A stretch of 64,000 nucleotides of DNA from Trichomonas vaginalis G3 (GCF_026262505.1 NC_067208.1:18113962-18177961); one strand, 5' to 3'; counted from the first letter of the stretch, positions 38,309 through 47,731 are shown. Made by a program: numbers and translations. The notes: a model not told the origin generated them from the sequence alone.

Positions 38309-39126
38309 ATGAATTTTACAAAACCACCGCTACCCTTCTTTGGAAATAAGAGTAGATGTAAAGATATTCTATTGAGAGAACTTAAGAAACTACCGAATGG
38401 TCTAACATTTGTAGATTTGTTCGGTGGAAGTTTCATATATCTCATTTGTGCCATACCGTATTCCCAAACTCAAAGATTATATGCAATGACTTCGACAACT
38501 ATATGAACCGTCTCAAACATATACCAGACACAAACAAAATATTGAGTGAGTTGAAAGAAAAGATACCTATAGGTAAGATGGAACGTATACCATTAGATAA
38601 GAAAAATACTGTCAGAGAGGTTTTGAAAAAAGCAGAGTATATTGACTGGGATAGTATATCTTCTAGACTATTGTATAGTGGTTCTATAAGAGTTCATGAC
38701 ATTGAAACACTTATGTCAAACGTTTTATATCTTAACTATACAAAGGTTTTCAAAGAGGACATAGAAAAATATACTGAGGGTATAGAGTTTGTGAGATGTC
38801 GTTGGACAGAGTTGTATGAAAAATATAAAAACAAGGAAAATGTTTTCTTTATAGTAGACCCGCCGTTCTATAACACATGGGATTTTCAATACCAAGTAGA
38901 CTGGACTTTGAGAGACTCTTTAGAAACTTTAGACGTTTTACATAACCATCCATGCTTTTACTTTACATCCGATAAAAGTGGTTTGGAAACCGTTATGAGA
39001 TGGTTAGAGGATATACATGAGTATGATTTTAGATACGATAAGATAGAATATGAGAGAGGTCCTATAAACCGGAAAAAGTGTCACAACAAAGAAATTTTAT
39101 TGGTAAGTAAATGTGGTTTGAAATAG
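38309..39126 (+). pseudogene. Dam-like adenine methyltransferase of copy 3, broken
   Basis: Nearly identical to 36958-37776, including the FFGNKSR start and the DPPF catalytic motif. Broken about once. Same start context (ATTTTTATTGTATATAAA before the ATG). Confidence 0.85.
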
Positions 39127-39240
39127 GACTACTTGTTTTAGGTTTTTTCCATTGTGTCATTTACTTATTTGACGTGGCAGAAAGATATAGAGAATATGAA
39201 GCGAACCAATGCCAGCAAATGTTCAGTATATGTACTCGTA
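39111..39240 (+). pseudogene. Counterpart of the 43-residue membrane protein
   Basis: Starts MWFEIGLLVLGFFHCVIYLF as in copy 2 and differs from it towards the C-terminus. Overlaps the methyltransferase stop. Confidence 0.45.
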
Positions 39241-39264
39241 AGAGATATTTTTATCTAATATTAA

Positions 39265-39627
39265 ATGGACGCACAGAACTTAGCGAATGCACAGCAACCT
39301 GGACAACCAAACCCAGAGAATATTCCAAATGAAGTTAGAATACAAACTGCAATGGCAAACTATGGTCAAGTGCCAACAGATGTACAAATGCAAACTGCCA
39401 TGTCAAATGACGCTGCGTTAGGCTTACCACCATGGTATGCAAATATGAGATGGAAAGAGTTTTATACAAACCCTGAAGTGGGATATAAACAACTCTATGC
39501 AGATGACGCGAACACAGGAGTTGACCCAGAGTATGTTTTCTACCAGAGGAGAAATAGAATGTATGAGCTCCAGTTAAAAAATGCTATGGAACTCAGAAGG
39601 AAACGTAAGAGACTAGGCGGACATTAG
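39265..39627 (+). CDS. Conserved 120-residue Polinton protein
   Basis: Identical in sequence to the protein at 36456-36818 (QTAM motifs, aromatic centre, basic C-terminus RRKRKRLGGH). Preceded by TATTTTTATCTAATATTAA directly before the ATG, the T-rich start motif of this element. Confidence 0.65.
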   Translation: MDAQNLANAQQPGQPNPENIPNEVRIQTAMANYGQVPTDVQMQTAMSNDAALGLPPWYANMRWKEFYTNPEVGYKQLYADDANTGVDPEYVFYQRRNRMYELQLKNAMELRRKRKRLGGH

Positions 39628-39645
39628 ATTTTTACATATAGTAAA

Positions 39646-39888
39646 ATGGGTTTCTTCAGTAGTATTGGAAACTTCTTTCGAAATGTTGGAAGAGGTATAT
39701 GGAATGGAATAAAATCTGTCGGAAGAGGAGTATGGAACGGAGTCAAAAATATTGGCAAAAGAGTAGGTCAGTTCGTTGGTATTATACCTAAAGACCCTGA
39801 ACCAGAAGAACAAGCTCCTGTTATACAACAGCCTGAACCTGCACCACAGTCTAGTTGGCAACCAAATCCAACACCTCAACCGTATTAA
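39646..39888 (+). CDS. Gly-start amphipathic peptide protein
   Basis: Identical to 36195-36437 (MGFFSSIGNFF start, Pro/Gln tail). Preceded by GATTTTTACATATAGTAAA. Follows the 120-residue gene by 18 bp on the same strand and is convergent with the 279-residue gene. Confidence 0.65.
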   Translation: MGFFSSIGNFFRNVGRGIWNGIKSVGRGVWNGVKNIGKRVGQFVGIIPKDPEPEEQAPVIQQPEPAPQSSWQPNPTPQPY

Positions 39889-39899
39889 AAATCATATTT

Positions 39900-40739
39900 T
39901 TACCGTTCGATAGTAGTTGTATATGAACTAAGTTCTAAGTAAAACGCATGGTATAATGGAACTATTCTCTTTCTTCCATCTGTTGTAAACCATACTTGAA
40001 AGTCTGAAATACTTCCACTTGGTGGTTCATATAGCTTTGTAGGTTTTTCGTAAAAGTCATTTGCCAAGCATAAAAAAGAGTTTTGTGCACCAGAAAATGA
40101 AGCATGAACTATAATAGCATCTGAGTCGAAAACATTTTCATATGTTCCATTAGGGTTTTCGACTTCATAAAAGTTCGGGTGTACTGGATATTCTGCAGGC
40201 TGATTTAACATCCTCAAAAATCTATACCATGCCAAGTTGTTATATTTTGTAGAAATATAAACGTCTTCTCCAAGGTCTTCTATTCTATTGAATTTAACAG
40301 TTGCATTTTTCCTGTCATATATAATATCGAGATGGTACTCTCCTTCGTCAATGTTAAACTGGTTTGCATATTCGAGATAGATATCGTTTATTTTTTCTTG
40401 AAAAGCTTGAAGAGTTGTTTCTAAGTTTACAAGCAAATTCACTTGTAAAAGTTTTCCCTGTTCAAATTTCTCATACGTACGTTTTTCTTTGTTATAGTAT
40501 CGAACTTCAAAACCGACCGTAAATGGGAAACCATGTATGGCTTCTGAAATGAACTTCATTCTACGAAAGCCAATAGCTTTTGTGACGGATGGGTCTCTTA
40601 ACCATCTTAACGGGTAGTCAAAACGATAGCCTTCATGCTTTACGGTCTCTGTCTCAAACTTTTGACCGACATTCGTAAAAAGTTCATCTAATGGTTTAGT
40701 TGTAGCAACTCTTGAATTTTCTTTTTCTATTGAAAGCAT
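39900..40739 (-). CDS. Conserved 279-residue Polinton protein
   Basis: Nearly identical to 35343-36191 with a slightly different C-terminus. Same conserved blocks (YRFDYPLRWLRDPSVTKAIG, LCLANDFYEKPTKLYEPP). Divergent from the fibre gene with an 18-bp spacer. Confidence 0.75.
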   Translation of the reverse strand: MLSIEKENSRVATTKPLDELFTNVGQKFETETVKHEGYRFDYPLRWLRDPSVTKAIGFRRMKFISEAIHGFPFTVGFEVRYYNKEKRTYEKFEQGKLLQVNLLVNLETTLQAFQEKINDIYLEYANQFNIDEGEYHLDIIYDRKNATVKFNRIEDLGEDVYISTKYNNLAWYRFLRMLNQPAEYPVHPNFYEVENPNGTYENVFDSDAIIVHASFSGAQNSFLCLANDFYEKPTKLYEPPSGSISDFQVWFTTDGRKRIVPLYHAFYLELSSYTTTIER

Positions 40740-40757
40740 ATTTTATCTAGAATAAAA
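40740..40757. promoter_or_regulatory. 18-bp shared start region of two divergent genes
   Basis: ATTTTATCTAGAATAAAA between two ATGs, itself close to palindromic (centre TCTAGA), with the T-rich start motif readable in both directions. The mirrored copy is at 35,325-35,342. Confidence 0.6.
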
Positions 40758-42131
40758 ATGTCGAATGAAACAGCGTCTATGAGAGAAATACAACACAACC
40801 GACAACTCATTATACAAGCTCTAAATAAGAACACAACAAACTTTTCAAACTATTCTAAGATATCTGAGTCATTGAAAGAAGGAAACTTAAAACTGACATT
40901 AAACCCATTGACAGACGAGTTTCTGTTTCAAGACAGTAAGAACCATACTGTTTGTATAAATCCAACAAAAGGAACTTTAAACGAGAAACCTATAGATGAA
41001 CTTCTTTTGAAAGCAGATGTTGAAAAGAAAGCTGACAAAGAGTATGTCATTGAAAAAGTTCAAGAAGAACATGACAGAGCAGATGCAACATATGCAACGA
41101 AAGAGGATGTTGAAAAGAAAGCAGATAAAACATATGTTAACGATGAGTTAGCATGTGTGGCTAGTGCGTTAGTGAAGAAGGCAGATAAGGAATATGTGGA
41201 TGAAAAAGACAATGAAATTATAGAAAGGGTTGAATGGTACCATGAACGGACAACAAAGATTTTAAAAACTAAAGCCGATACAGGGTGGGTTTCAGGATGT
41301 TTAGACCTTAAAGCGGATAAGAACCATACACATACCATTGCAAATATTACAAACTTACAAGAAACCTTAAACAGGAAAAGTGACGTTGGACATACACATA
41401 CCATTGCAAATATTACAAACTTACAAGAAACCTTAAACAGGAAAAGTGACGTTGGACATACACATACCTTCTTCTCAACTGTTGGTATAGAAAGTATTTT
41501 AGGAACGATTGAAGAAACTGGTGGGGATGGATTATATTTTAAACCTCCTAACTTTCCAGAAGGTTTAACATCGGATAAAGACATTAGATGTAGAAATGTC
41601 TATGTCATGGAGGATGAAAAAAAAGTTAAATTCACTGCTCAAGATTTATATGATAAAAAAGCTGACAAAACAGAGCTTCAAACGTTAAAGACAGAAATAC
41701 TTCAAACAGTATATCCTATAGGTTCTATTTACACGTCAATGAACTCTACCAAACCAGAAGTAGTACTTGGTTTTGGAACTTGGACTCAAATAGTCGACAG
41801 GTTTTTGTATTGTACAAACTCTTCAAAGGAAACAGGTGGAAGTAAAACGATTTCAGGTGCAAATTTACCTGCGCACAGTCACTACATAGATTTAAGTACA
41901 ACTAACGCAGGTTGGCATAGTCATAGATATTGGGATTGGTCATCAATGACAAAAGGTAAAGGATATGATGTTAAAAACAACGTTAAGTTTGCTATAGATT
42001 GTTACTGGAGTAACACTGAGGGAGGAGGAAACCATATACATCGCGTTTCAGGATATACACAAACAACGGGACAAAGTAAAGACTACATGCCACCTTACAT
42101 GACAGTTTACGCATGGTATAGAATTGCTTAG
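40758..42131 (+). CDS. Receptor-binding fibre with phage-tail-like tip
   Basis: 457-residue intact frame. Residues 1-80 are a conserved head (MSNETASMREIQHNRQL). Residues 80-190 contain coiled-coil segments with KADKxYV turns, 190-240 have two HTHTIANITNLQETLN modules, and the tip starts near 318 (YPIGSIYTSMNST) and continues with RFLYCTNSSKETGGSKT, ANLPAHSHYI, GNHIHRVSGYTQ and MPPYMTVYAWYRIA at the end. That tip pattern (PVGSIY...FGTW...DRFL...G.GG...L..H.H...NMPPYL.VY.W.R) is the one used by bacteriophage tail fibres and collar proteins. It would form trimers at the particle surface and contact the target cell. Family resemblance is strong, but its role in trichomonads is inferred. Confidence 0.8.
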   Translation: MSNETASMREIQHNRQLIIQALNKNTTNFSNYSKISESLKEGNLKLTLNPLTDEFLFQDSKNHTVCINPTKGTLNEKPIDELLLKADVEKKADKEYVIEKVQEEHDRADATYATKEDVEKKADKTYVNDELACVASALVKKADKEYVDEKDNEIIERVEWYHERTTKILKTKADTGWVSGCLDLKADKNHTHTIANITNLQETLNRKSDVGHTHTIANITNLQETLNRKSDVGHTHTFFSTVGIESILGTIEETGGDGLYFKPPNFPEGLTSDKDIRCRNVYVMEDEKKVKFTAQDLYDKKADKTELQTLKTEILQTVYPIGSIYTSMNSTKPEVVLGFGTWTQIVDRFLYCTNSSKETGGSKTISGANLPAHSHYIDLSTTNAGWHSHRYWDWSSMTKGKGYDVKNNVKFAIDCYWSNTEGGGNHIHRVSGYTQTTGQSKDYMPPYMTVYAWYRIA

Positions 42132-43083
42132 TCGTCATGTTCCACTTCTTTAGCATATTCGTCAGGAGTTGTCTTATATTTGTTAGGAACTGTCTTTGAA
42201 AGTATACCACCTTGAACTTTGACAAGTTTGAAACGAGGTCTGACAATAGTAGTTTTATCTTCTGCTTGCAGTGTGTACATTTTGCCATGTTTGCCTAAAA
42301 CTTCATAATATTCTCTTGTATACTTTCTTCTATTTTTACGAACACGAATGTGAGTACCTGTCGGGTACTTGTTGTTGTCATAGTCAATAGTATTTTCATA
42401 TGGGTCGCGTTTAGGTATTTCTATTTTTACTTTGTCACCTTTCTGAAGTTTGAAGCCTGGCATTCTTTCTTGTTTGTCTCTTTTGACTAAACTATTAAAT
42501 ATATAGTCTTTCTCTAAGTCGGGTTGTTTTTCATTTCTTCAGGGGAGTGGTTTCCCAAACCTTTTTGTTTACGGCTATTGTAAATATTTAAAACTTGTCT
42601 CATCTTTGCCATGGAGAAGTGTCTATATTTGTCGTCATATGACATTTCATTTGCTTCACCACCTTGTGGTTGATTTAAGTCTCTTAAGATTTTTAAACTG
42701 TCAATGACACCAAGAGCAGAATGGTTTTGGTCGACAATGAAATATTGGTTTACATTTTTGAACGCAGATAGTTTTTAATATCGTCTGATTTGAAAGAACT
42801 TTCACAGTCAGATGTCAGTTTTGTTGGATGGTATTTGTCAACGAATATTGTCAAAGCAGTTTTCACATCTAAAATATTTTTGGACTGTAATGGTATGGCT
42901 TCACAGTATCTTGTGTTTTGACCGACAAATATTAGCCAGTATGGTGGTCCATCTTCTCTATACCTCGGAATGTTTTCCAAGATATCCATAAACCAAGCAT
43001 TTGTGTTGAACTAAAGATTTTTACCATGAGTGCTTTCTTTGTTGCCTTAGAAACATACGGGTCCTTGTTTGAATTCGTCATTT
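42128..43083 (-). pseudogene. Polinton integrase (rve type) of copy 3, broken
   Basis: Nearly identical to 32413-33371, with the same FMDILENIPRY and LTSDCESSFKS blocks and the C-terminal GFKLQKGDKVKIEIPKRDP segment. Broken about two to three times. Convergent with the fibre gene with a 4-bp overlap. Confidence 0.8.
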
Positions 43084-43097
43084 TTAACCCATAAGAA

Positions 43098-43511
43098 ATG
43101 GGTTTATTTGGCGCATTAGCAGGAGTCGCATCCAGATTTTTGCCCGCAGTGGGAACACTAGCCAGAGGTGCATTTGGAATTGGAAGGAAGATTTTGAGTA
43201 CATTAGGTATACTGAAAGAGAAAGCACAACCTATTATACAAACTGTACAGAAAGGTTGGGAGGTAGCACGAGATGCAGCAAATCTTATTCCAAATCCTGA
43301 AACAAGAGGAAAAGTTCAAGGATGGATGGACAATGTAGGAAGACAAGCAGGAAACTACTATAACAAAGCAAATGACTACTATAACCAAGCAGGGCACTAT
43401 ATGGACCAAGGTGAAAGATTCTTTAACAGAGGATATAACCATGCACAACAGTGGGTAAACAACAACCAACCTCAACGCCTCAAACGTGGGGAATGTAAAG
43501 TTTTTTACTGA
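43098..43511 (+). CDS. Gly-start amphipathic protein
   Basis: 137 residues, counterpart of 31995-32396, same MGLFGALAGVASRFLP start and Tyr/Asn/Gln-rich part, with a different last few residues. Divergent from the integrase gene over a 14-bp spacer (TTTTTAACCCATAAGAA around it). Confidence 0.6.
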   Translation: MGLFGALAGVASRFLPAVGTLARGAFGIGRKILSTLGILKEKAQPIIQTVQKGWEVARDAANLIPNPETRGKVQGWMDNVGRQAGNYYNKANDYYNQAGHYMDQGERFFNRGYNHAQQWVNNNQPQRLKRGECKVFY

Positions 43512-43517
43512 GATGAA

Positions 43518-43673
43518 ATGAACAATACAGCATTGAGACAAATGGGTTCAAGATGGATTTGTCGGCTTCCAGCAGTTACACCACCACGTGTTTGTCAAGT
43601 TCTTCCTATACCTCAGGAAGTTTTAGACCGACTTAAAAAACCTCAACAACCAGTTGAAAACAAACCAAACTAA
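43518..43673 (+). CDS. 51-residue conserved small protein
   Basis: Same 51 residues as at 31820-31975 (MNNTALRQMGSRWICRLPAV start). Preceded by TTTTTTACTGAGATGAA, identical to the leader of the next gene. Confidence 0.6.
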   Translation: MNNTALRQMGSRWICRLPAVTPPRVCQVLPIPQEVLDRLKKPQQPVENKPN

Positions 43674-43692
43674 AATTTTTTACTGAGATGAA

Positions 43693-44277
43693 ATGACCGA
43701 AGAAGTTGAAACGGTAGATTTGACACCACAAACAAAAAGTTCAGAACCATTGTCAAAACCTGTCAAAGAACTTACAGATGAAGAGAAAAATTCAATAATA
43801 GAAAGTGCCAGGTCTGGAAATACAAACTCTAACTACAAAGTCACTTTTCATAAAAATGGAACGGCAAGTATCTCAAAAAAGAAACAGACTCTCACAAATA
43901 AAATATTGAAGTCTGAAGGAGTTTATGAGACAACAGATGGAAAAGTTTACTTCACTGACCAACAGTTCATTATAGAACATCTCATTGACTTAGAGTCGAA
44001 ATATTCTAAACTTTACAACAAACACAAAAAGTTGAAAGGAAAACAAAAACAAATGGCATATGACATTTATGAAGATGTTGACGACACAACTGTTCCTGCA
44101 AGTGAGGTAAAGTCAGAGGAACCGAAAAGTGACGAAAAACCAATAGAAGAAGGGAAGCCAAAAACTGAAGATAAACCAAAACCAAAGGTTAGTTTGGAGA
44201 CTAAACCAAGTCAACCTTCATTAGCTGGTATGGGTTGGCGTCAAAGACTTATGGCAGCGGGTGGTTATGTAAAGTAA
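43693..44277 (+). CDS. Acidic coiled-coil Polinton protein
   Basis: 194 residues, counterpart of 31216-31800 with a few substitutions (for example SEGVYETTDGKVYFTDQQF). Coiled coil in the middle and a Glu/Lys/Pro tail. Start motif TTTTTTACTGAGATGAA. Lies directly before the polymerase. Confidence 0.65.
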   Translation: MTEEVETVDLTPQTKSSEPLSKPVKELTDEEKNSIIESARSGNTNSNYKVTFHKNGTASISKKKQTLTNKILKSEGVYETTDGKVYFTDQQFIIEHLIDLESKYSKLYNKHKKLKGKQKQMAYDIYEDVDDTTVPASEVKSEEPKSDEKPIEEGKPKTEDKPKPKVSLETKPSQPSLAGMGWRQRLMAAGGYVK

Positions 44278-44307
44278 AAGGAAAAACATTTTTTTATTTT
44301 TATAAAA

Positions 44308-46461
44308 ATGCCCCCGTATAGAATGGACAGAAGGTCTGCTAGAATAAAAGCAGAGTTAGAAAGATATGGTTGGAGAGTTTCGAAGAAGTTTAAATATAGG
44401 AAGGGAAGACCCATAAAAGTCTATGACAAACTGTCTGGTCTTCGCTATGAAATGGACTTAGAAACAGCACGCGCAAATTATCCAAACAGATTAGAGAGGT
44501 TAGAAGAAGAACGTCTTATGGACATGCCTTTCGATGTTACTGAACCTCAAGTTGAAGGACACGACGGCTTTGCCAGATTCTACTGGAAACATGACGAACA
44601 ATTGCGCCCTTTGAGAAGGAAAAAAGGAAAAGGTGAAGATGCACATGCTCCGATGGAAAGAACAAGATATGCATATGAAAAGTATCGTGAGGTTAGAAGT
44701 AAAATTACATCTGGTCGAACCTTTACAGTAAACTTTGACGAAGGAAAGAACAAAGAAGGCTTCATGGGTGTACTTGCTGCAATTCAAGACGGAAATAAGA
44801 AAGGATACAATCTCAGACTAACCGTAACAGATTTGGATGGTCATATTTACTATGCACATGGCAATGTCACAACAGCCGCACAACTTCTTGACGCTTTCAA
44901 GACTACAAAGAGAGAACAAATGGTTGACTCCGACTCAGACATTTTGAATGCAATTGAAGGAATTGCAAGTGTCAAGTTCGAATGGTACCAACCTAACCCT
45001 CAAGCAGTCAGACAACATGCTGGGTATTTCCCGTTCAGAAATAAGTCTGACATTGACTTAACCAGGTATGGAATTTACAATTCAATTGAAACAATTGTCA
45101 ATGAACCTTGTATTCTTACATGTCTCAGGAACTCTGGTCTTGTTACAGATGAGAAAATGAAGTATCTTGAGTCATGTGTGAAGACAAGGTACATTCTCAG
45201 AGGTCAATTGACAAAAATTGCACCGTTGGCAAATGTCAATATCCGAGTCAACATTCCGACTGAGAAAGGTTCTTCACATGACGACTATGTTGTTGACAAA
45301 GACTTACCATGGTTGAAGATTGTACTCATCCACAACCACTTCATGTTAAACGAAAGTCTTACAAACCCATTGTTCGGAAAAGGCAAGTGCAACATTGTCA
45401 AAGCTGTTAACATTCTTTTCGAGAAAGGCTTGTTGGAACCAATTCCAGATGACAAGCTGACAGAAACTTTTGTACCAAAAGACGAAACAAACTTTTCATT
45501 GTTGGTAAGACCAAAAGTTGTTCCAGACAAAGTTATAGCACAAAAGAAGTACACAGTTCCAAAAGGAGTTGGATTGTTCGGATACCAACCTGAACCAGAA
45601 GAACTTCCAATGAGGTTGCAAGAACTTCAAGATGCTATAAACAAACTTCCATTGAGACATCCAATTGACGTCAAATTGTATTGGAGAGCATCTGAGTTAG
45701 GTCAGAAGGTTTTATATGAAACAGGTTGCTTCGACGATGTTTATGAGATAACAGGCGAGGTTTCTCAAAAGATAAGAGACTCACTTGAATTTCCACGAAC
45801 TGGTCCGATTGGATGCGACAAGTTCGACTCAGATGAAAAAATATACTATGTCGACCTTAACGCTGCGTACATGAGATTTGTCCAATATATTCCGACTGGA
45901 ATTCCAAACGAAAATGGTGAGTTCCCGGGAAGGAACTATACAGTTGGAAAAGTCATACAACAACTGTATGATATTAGGAAAGCTTCAAACCCCAAACTTG
46001 CAATGACACTCAAATTGCTTATGAATTCGACATGGGGGTATTCCATTAAAAAACCTCAAAAGATGAAGAGTAAACACTATGAGAAGGTCGACAACTTTGT
46101 TGAAAGGTTTTCTCCTTTTGTTTTGAAATACGAGTTCACCGAAGGTCAAAATGGCTTAGTAACCACAGTAAAACCTATTGTCGAACATTGGTCATACCCT
46201 CAGTTCGCAAAGGCAGTCCTTGACAACTACAACAAATTTTTCTCCGAGGTCAAATCCAAAGTGAAGGTATACTATGAGAACATTGACGCACTTATGACGA
46301 ACGAAGAAGGATACAACAAACTCATTGAAATGGGAATGGTCGGTGAAAAGATGGGCTTTTTTAAGCTAGACAAGGTATTTTCCGAAGTTCATGTCCTCTC
46401 CAAGCGAAAGTACTGGGGTATACTTGAAGACGGCACAGAAATAAAACATTGCATGAAATAA
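44308..46461 (+). CDS. DNA polymerase B, protein-primed (Polinton type)
   Basis: 717-residue frame. The basic N-terminus and the long middle with FRNKSDIDLTRYGIYN and related blocks are typical of trichomonad Polinton polymerases. The palm motifs are recognisable in order: motif A YYVDLNAAYMRF near residue 512, motif B KLLMNSTWGYSIKKP near 570, the motif C region YYENIDALMTN near 653, and a KRKYWG block near 699. Protein-primed family B polymerases copy linear element DNA from a terminal protein. Its codon use (more C/G at third positions) differs from its neighbours. Copy 2 has an HNH gene in this place. Confidence 0.85.
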   Translation: MPPYRMDRRSARIKAELERYGWRVSKKFKYRKGRPIKVYDKLSGLRYEMDLETARANYPNRLERLEEERLMDMPFDVTEPQVEGHDGFARFYWKHDEQLRPLRRKKGKGEDAHAPMERTRYAYEKYREVRSKITSGRTFTVNFDEGKNKEGFMGVLAAIQDGNKKGYNLRLTVTDLDGHIYYAHGNVTTAAQLLDAFKTTKREQMVDSDSDILNAIEGIASVKFEWYQPNPQAVRQHAGYFPFRNKSDIDLTRYGIYNSIETIVNEPCILTCLRNSGLVTDEKMKYLESCVKTRYILRGQLTKIAPLANVNIRVNIPTEKGSSHDDYVVDKDLPWLKIVLIHNHFMLNESLTNPLFGKGKCNIVKAVNILFEKGLLEPIPDDKLTETFVPKDETNFSLLVRPKVVPDKVIAQKKYTVPKGVGLFGYQPEPEELPMRLQELQDAINKLPLRHPIDVKLYWRASELGQKVLYETGCFDDVYEITGEVSQKIRDSLEFPRTGPIGCDKFDSDEKIYYVDLNAAYMRFVQYIPTGIPNENGEFPGRNYTVGKVIQQLYDIRKASNPKLAMTLKLLMNSTWGYSIKKPQKMKSKHYEKVDNFVERFSPFVLKYEFTEGQNGLVTTVKPIVEHWSYPQFAKAVLDNYNKFFSEVKSKVKVYYENIDALMTNEEGYNKLIEMGMVGEKMGFFKLDKVFSEVHVLSKRKYWGILEDGTEIKHCMK

Positions 46462-46517
46462 AAAATTGCATACCATTTTAAAACGTTTTTAAAACAGTAT
46501 ATTTTTACATATATTAA

Positions 46518-47378
46518 ATGCTTCAGGTTGAAAAACAAAGAACAAAAGTAGCAGATACAAAACCGTTAGACTATATCTTTACAAACGCTGGTAGAAATAT
46601 TTCAGATGAAGAAATTTCATCCCGTACATACAGGTTTGACTATCCAATTCGTTGGCTTCAAAGTCCTTCAGATGCAAAGGCAATAGGATTTAGAAGAGTT
46701 TTGTTTTCAAATAGAACTAATGCATTCATGTTCGCAGTATATTTTCACGGTCAGTATAAAGGTTCTGATGGTCTAATAGAAAAATTTGACGAAATGAAAA
46801 TCTTTACAATTCGTTCAGACGAAAGTCTTGAAAAAACTCTAAATGACTTTCAAACTCAAATAAACAAATACTACTGGGAATTTCAAGAAAAATACGACTC
46901 TTTACTAAATGGAACATACTATCTGAAACTAGAATATGACAAGATGAACTCCACAGTTTCATTTCAAAAGATTGAAATTAACCCTCCAAGAGATACAGAG
47001 TTTTTATATTGGGGGGTGGACAAACGTTCTTGGGCGCAATTTCTTCGGTTACTAAACCAGAACGAACCATTACCACCAGATGGTCCATTTAAATTTATAC
47101 TCCCACCAGCAGATTTGACAGTTTATAGAAACGTGTTTGACCCTCAAAATGTCATGTGTCATGCAAGTTTCAGTTCAAGCAACAACAGTTTTCTGTGTAT
47201 CGGTAAGGACTTTTATGACTTTGCTTCTAAATTCTACGAACCACCTAGTAACAGTTTCTCTGACTTTCAAGTTTGGTTCACAACAAACGGTGTGCAGCAT
47301 ATAATACCATTATACTATGACTTTTATCTCGAATTGTCTTTCATATACAACTACGGAAAAGTGCTGAAAAAGTATTGA
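46518..47378 (+). CDS. Conserved 286-residue Polinton protein
   Basis: Nearly identical to 29704-30564; see the shared blocks TKPLDYIFTNAG and YRFDYPIRWLQSPSDAKAIG. Preceded by TATTTTTACATATATTAA. Followed by two GATC palindromes in tandem. Confidence 0.75.
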   Translation: MLQVEKQRTKVADTKPLDYIFTNAGRNISDEEISSRTYRFDYPIRWLQSPSDAKAIGFRRVLFSNRTNAFMFAVYFHGQYKGSDGLIEKFDEMKIFTIRSDESLEKTLNDFQTQINKYYWEFQEKYDSLLNGTYYLKLEYDKMNSTVSFQKIEINPPRDTEFLYWGVDKRSWAQFLRLLNQNEPLPPDGPFKFILPPADLTVYRNVFDPQNVMCHASFSSSNNSFLCIGKDFYDFASKFYEPPSNSFSDFQVWFTTNGVQHIIPLYYDFYLELSFIYNYGKVLKKY

Positions 47379-47399
47379 AAAATATATTTTAGGTGAAGT

Positions 47400-47413
47400 G
47401 GTGAGATCTCACC
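47400..47413. promoter_or_regulatory. GATC-centred palindrome, site 7
   Basis: GGTGAGATCTCACC, 22 bp after the stop of the 286-residue gene, with AATATATTTTAGGTGAAGT before and TTTTCTCACCTG repeats after. Confidence 0.7.
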
Positions 47414-47497
47414 TGTTTTCTCACCTGTTTTTTCACCCGTTGAATTTTCATGAATTTTGTGCTGAAAAAGTATTGAAAAATATATTTTAGGTGAAGT

Positions 47498-47511
47498 GGT
47501 GAGATCTCACC
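47498..47511. promoter_or_regulatory. GATC-centred palindrome, site 8
   Basis: Second copy, 98 bp after site 7. The intervening sequence (GCTGAAAAAGTATTGAAAAA...) repeats the end of the preceding gene, so this is a local tandem duplication of gene end plus palindrome. Confidence 0.7.
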
Positions 47512-47717
47512 TCTTTTCTCACCTCTTTTTTCACCCTCTTGAATTTTCATGAATTTCCTTAAGATAGAAAAAAAGTGAGTTAAAATGAGATTTTTATCGT
47601 TGTGGTCCGACGGTTAAGCCACAAACGAATGTCCGACGTACCACCAAAAAATATTTTTTATTTTATTTCGGGAAAATTCATGAAAATTCAACGGGTGAGA
47701 AAAGAGGTGAAAAAAGA

Positions 47718-47731
47718 GGTGAGATCTCACC
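47718..47731. promoter_or_regulatory. GATC-centred palindrome, site 9
   Basis: GGTGAGATCTCACC preceded by GGTGAGAAAAGAGGTGAAAA, 45 bp upstream of the KilA-N start. It is opposite in orientation to sites 7 and 8, so the region between them (47,400-47,731) is bounded by inverted copies. Confidence 0.7.

Noticed and set aside
40758-42131. Integrated bacteriophage or bacterial contamination
   Set aside because: The phage-like tip is joined to Polinton-specific modules and lies among Polinton genes with eukaryotic AT-rich composition; no other phage genes are present.
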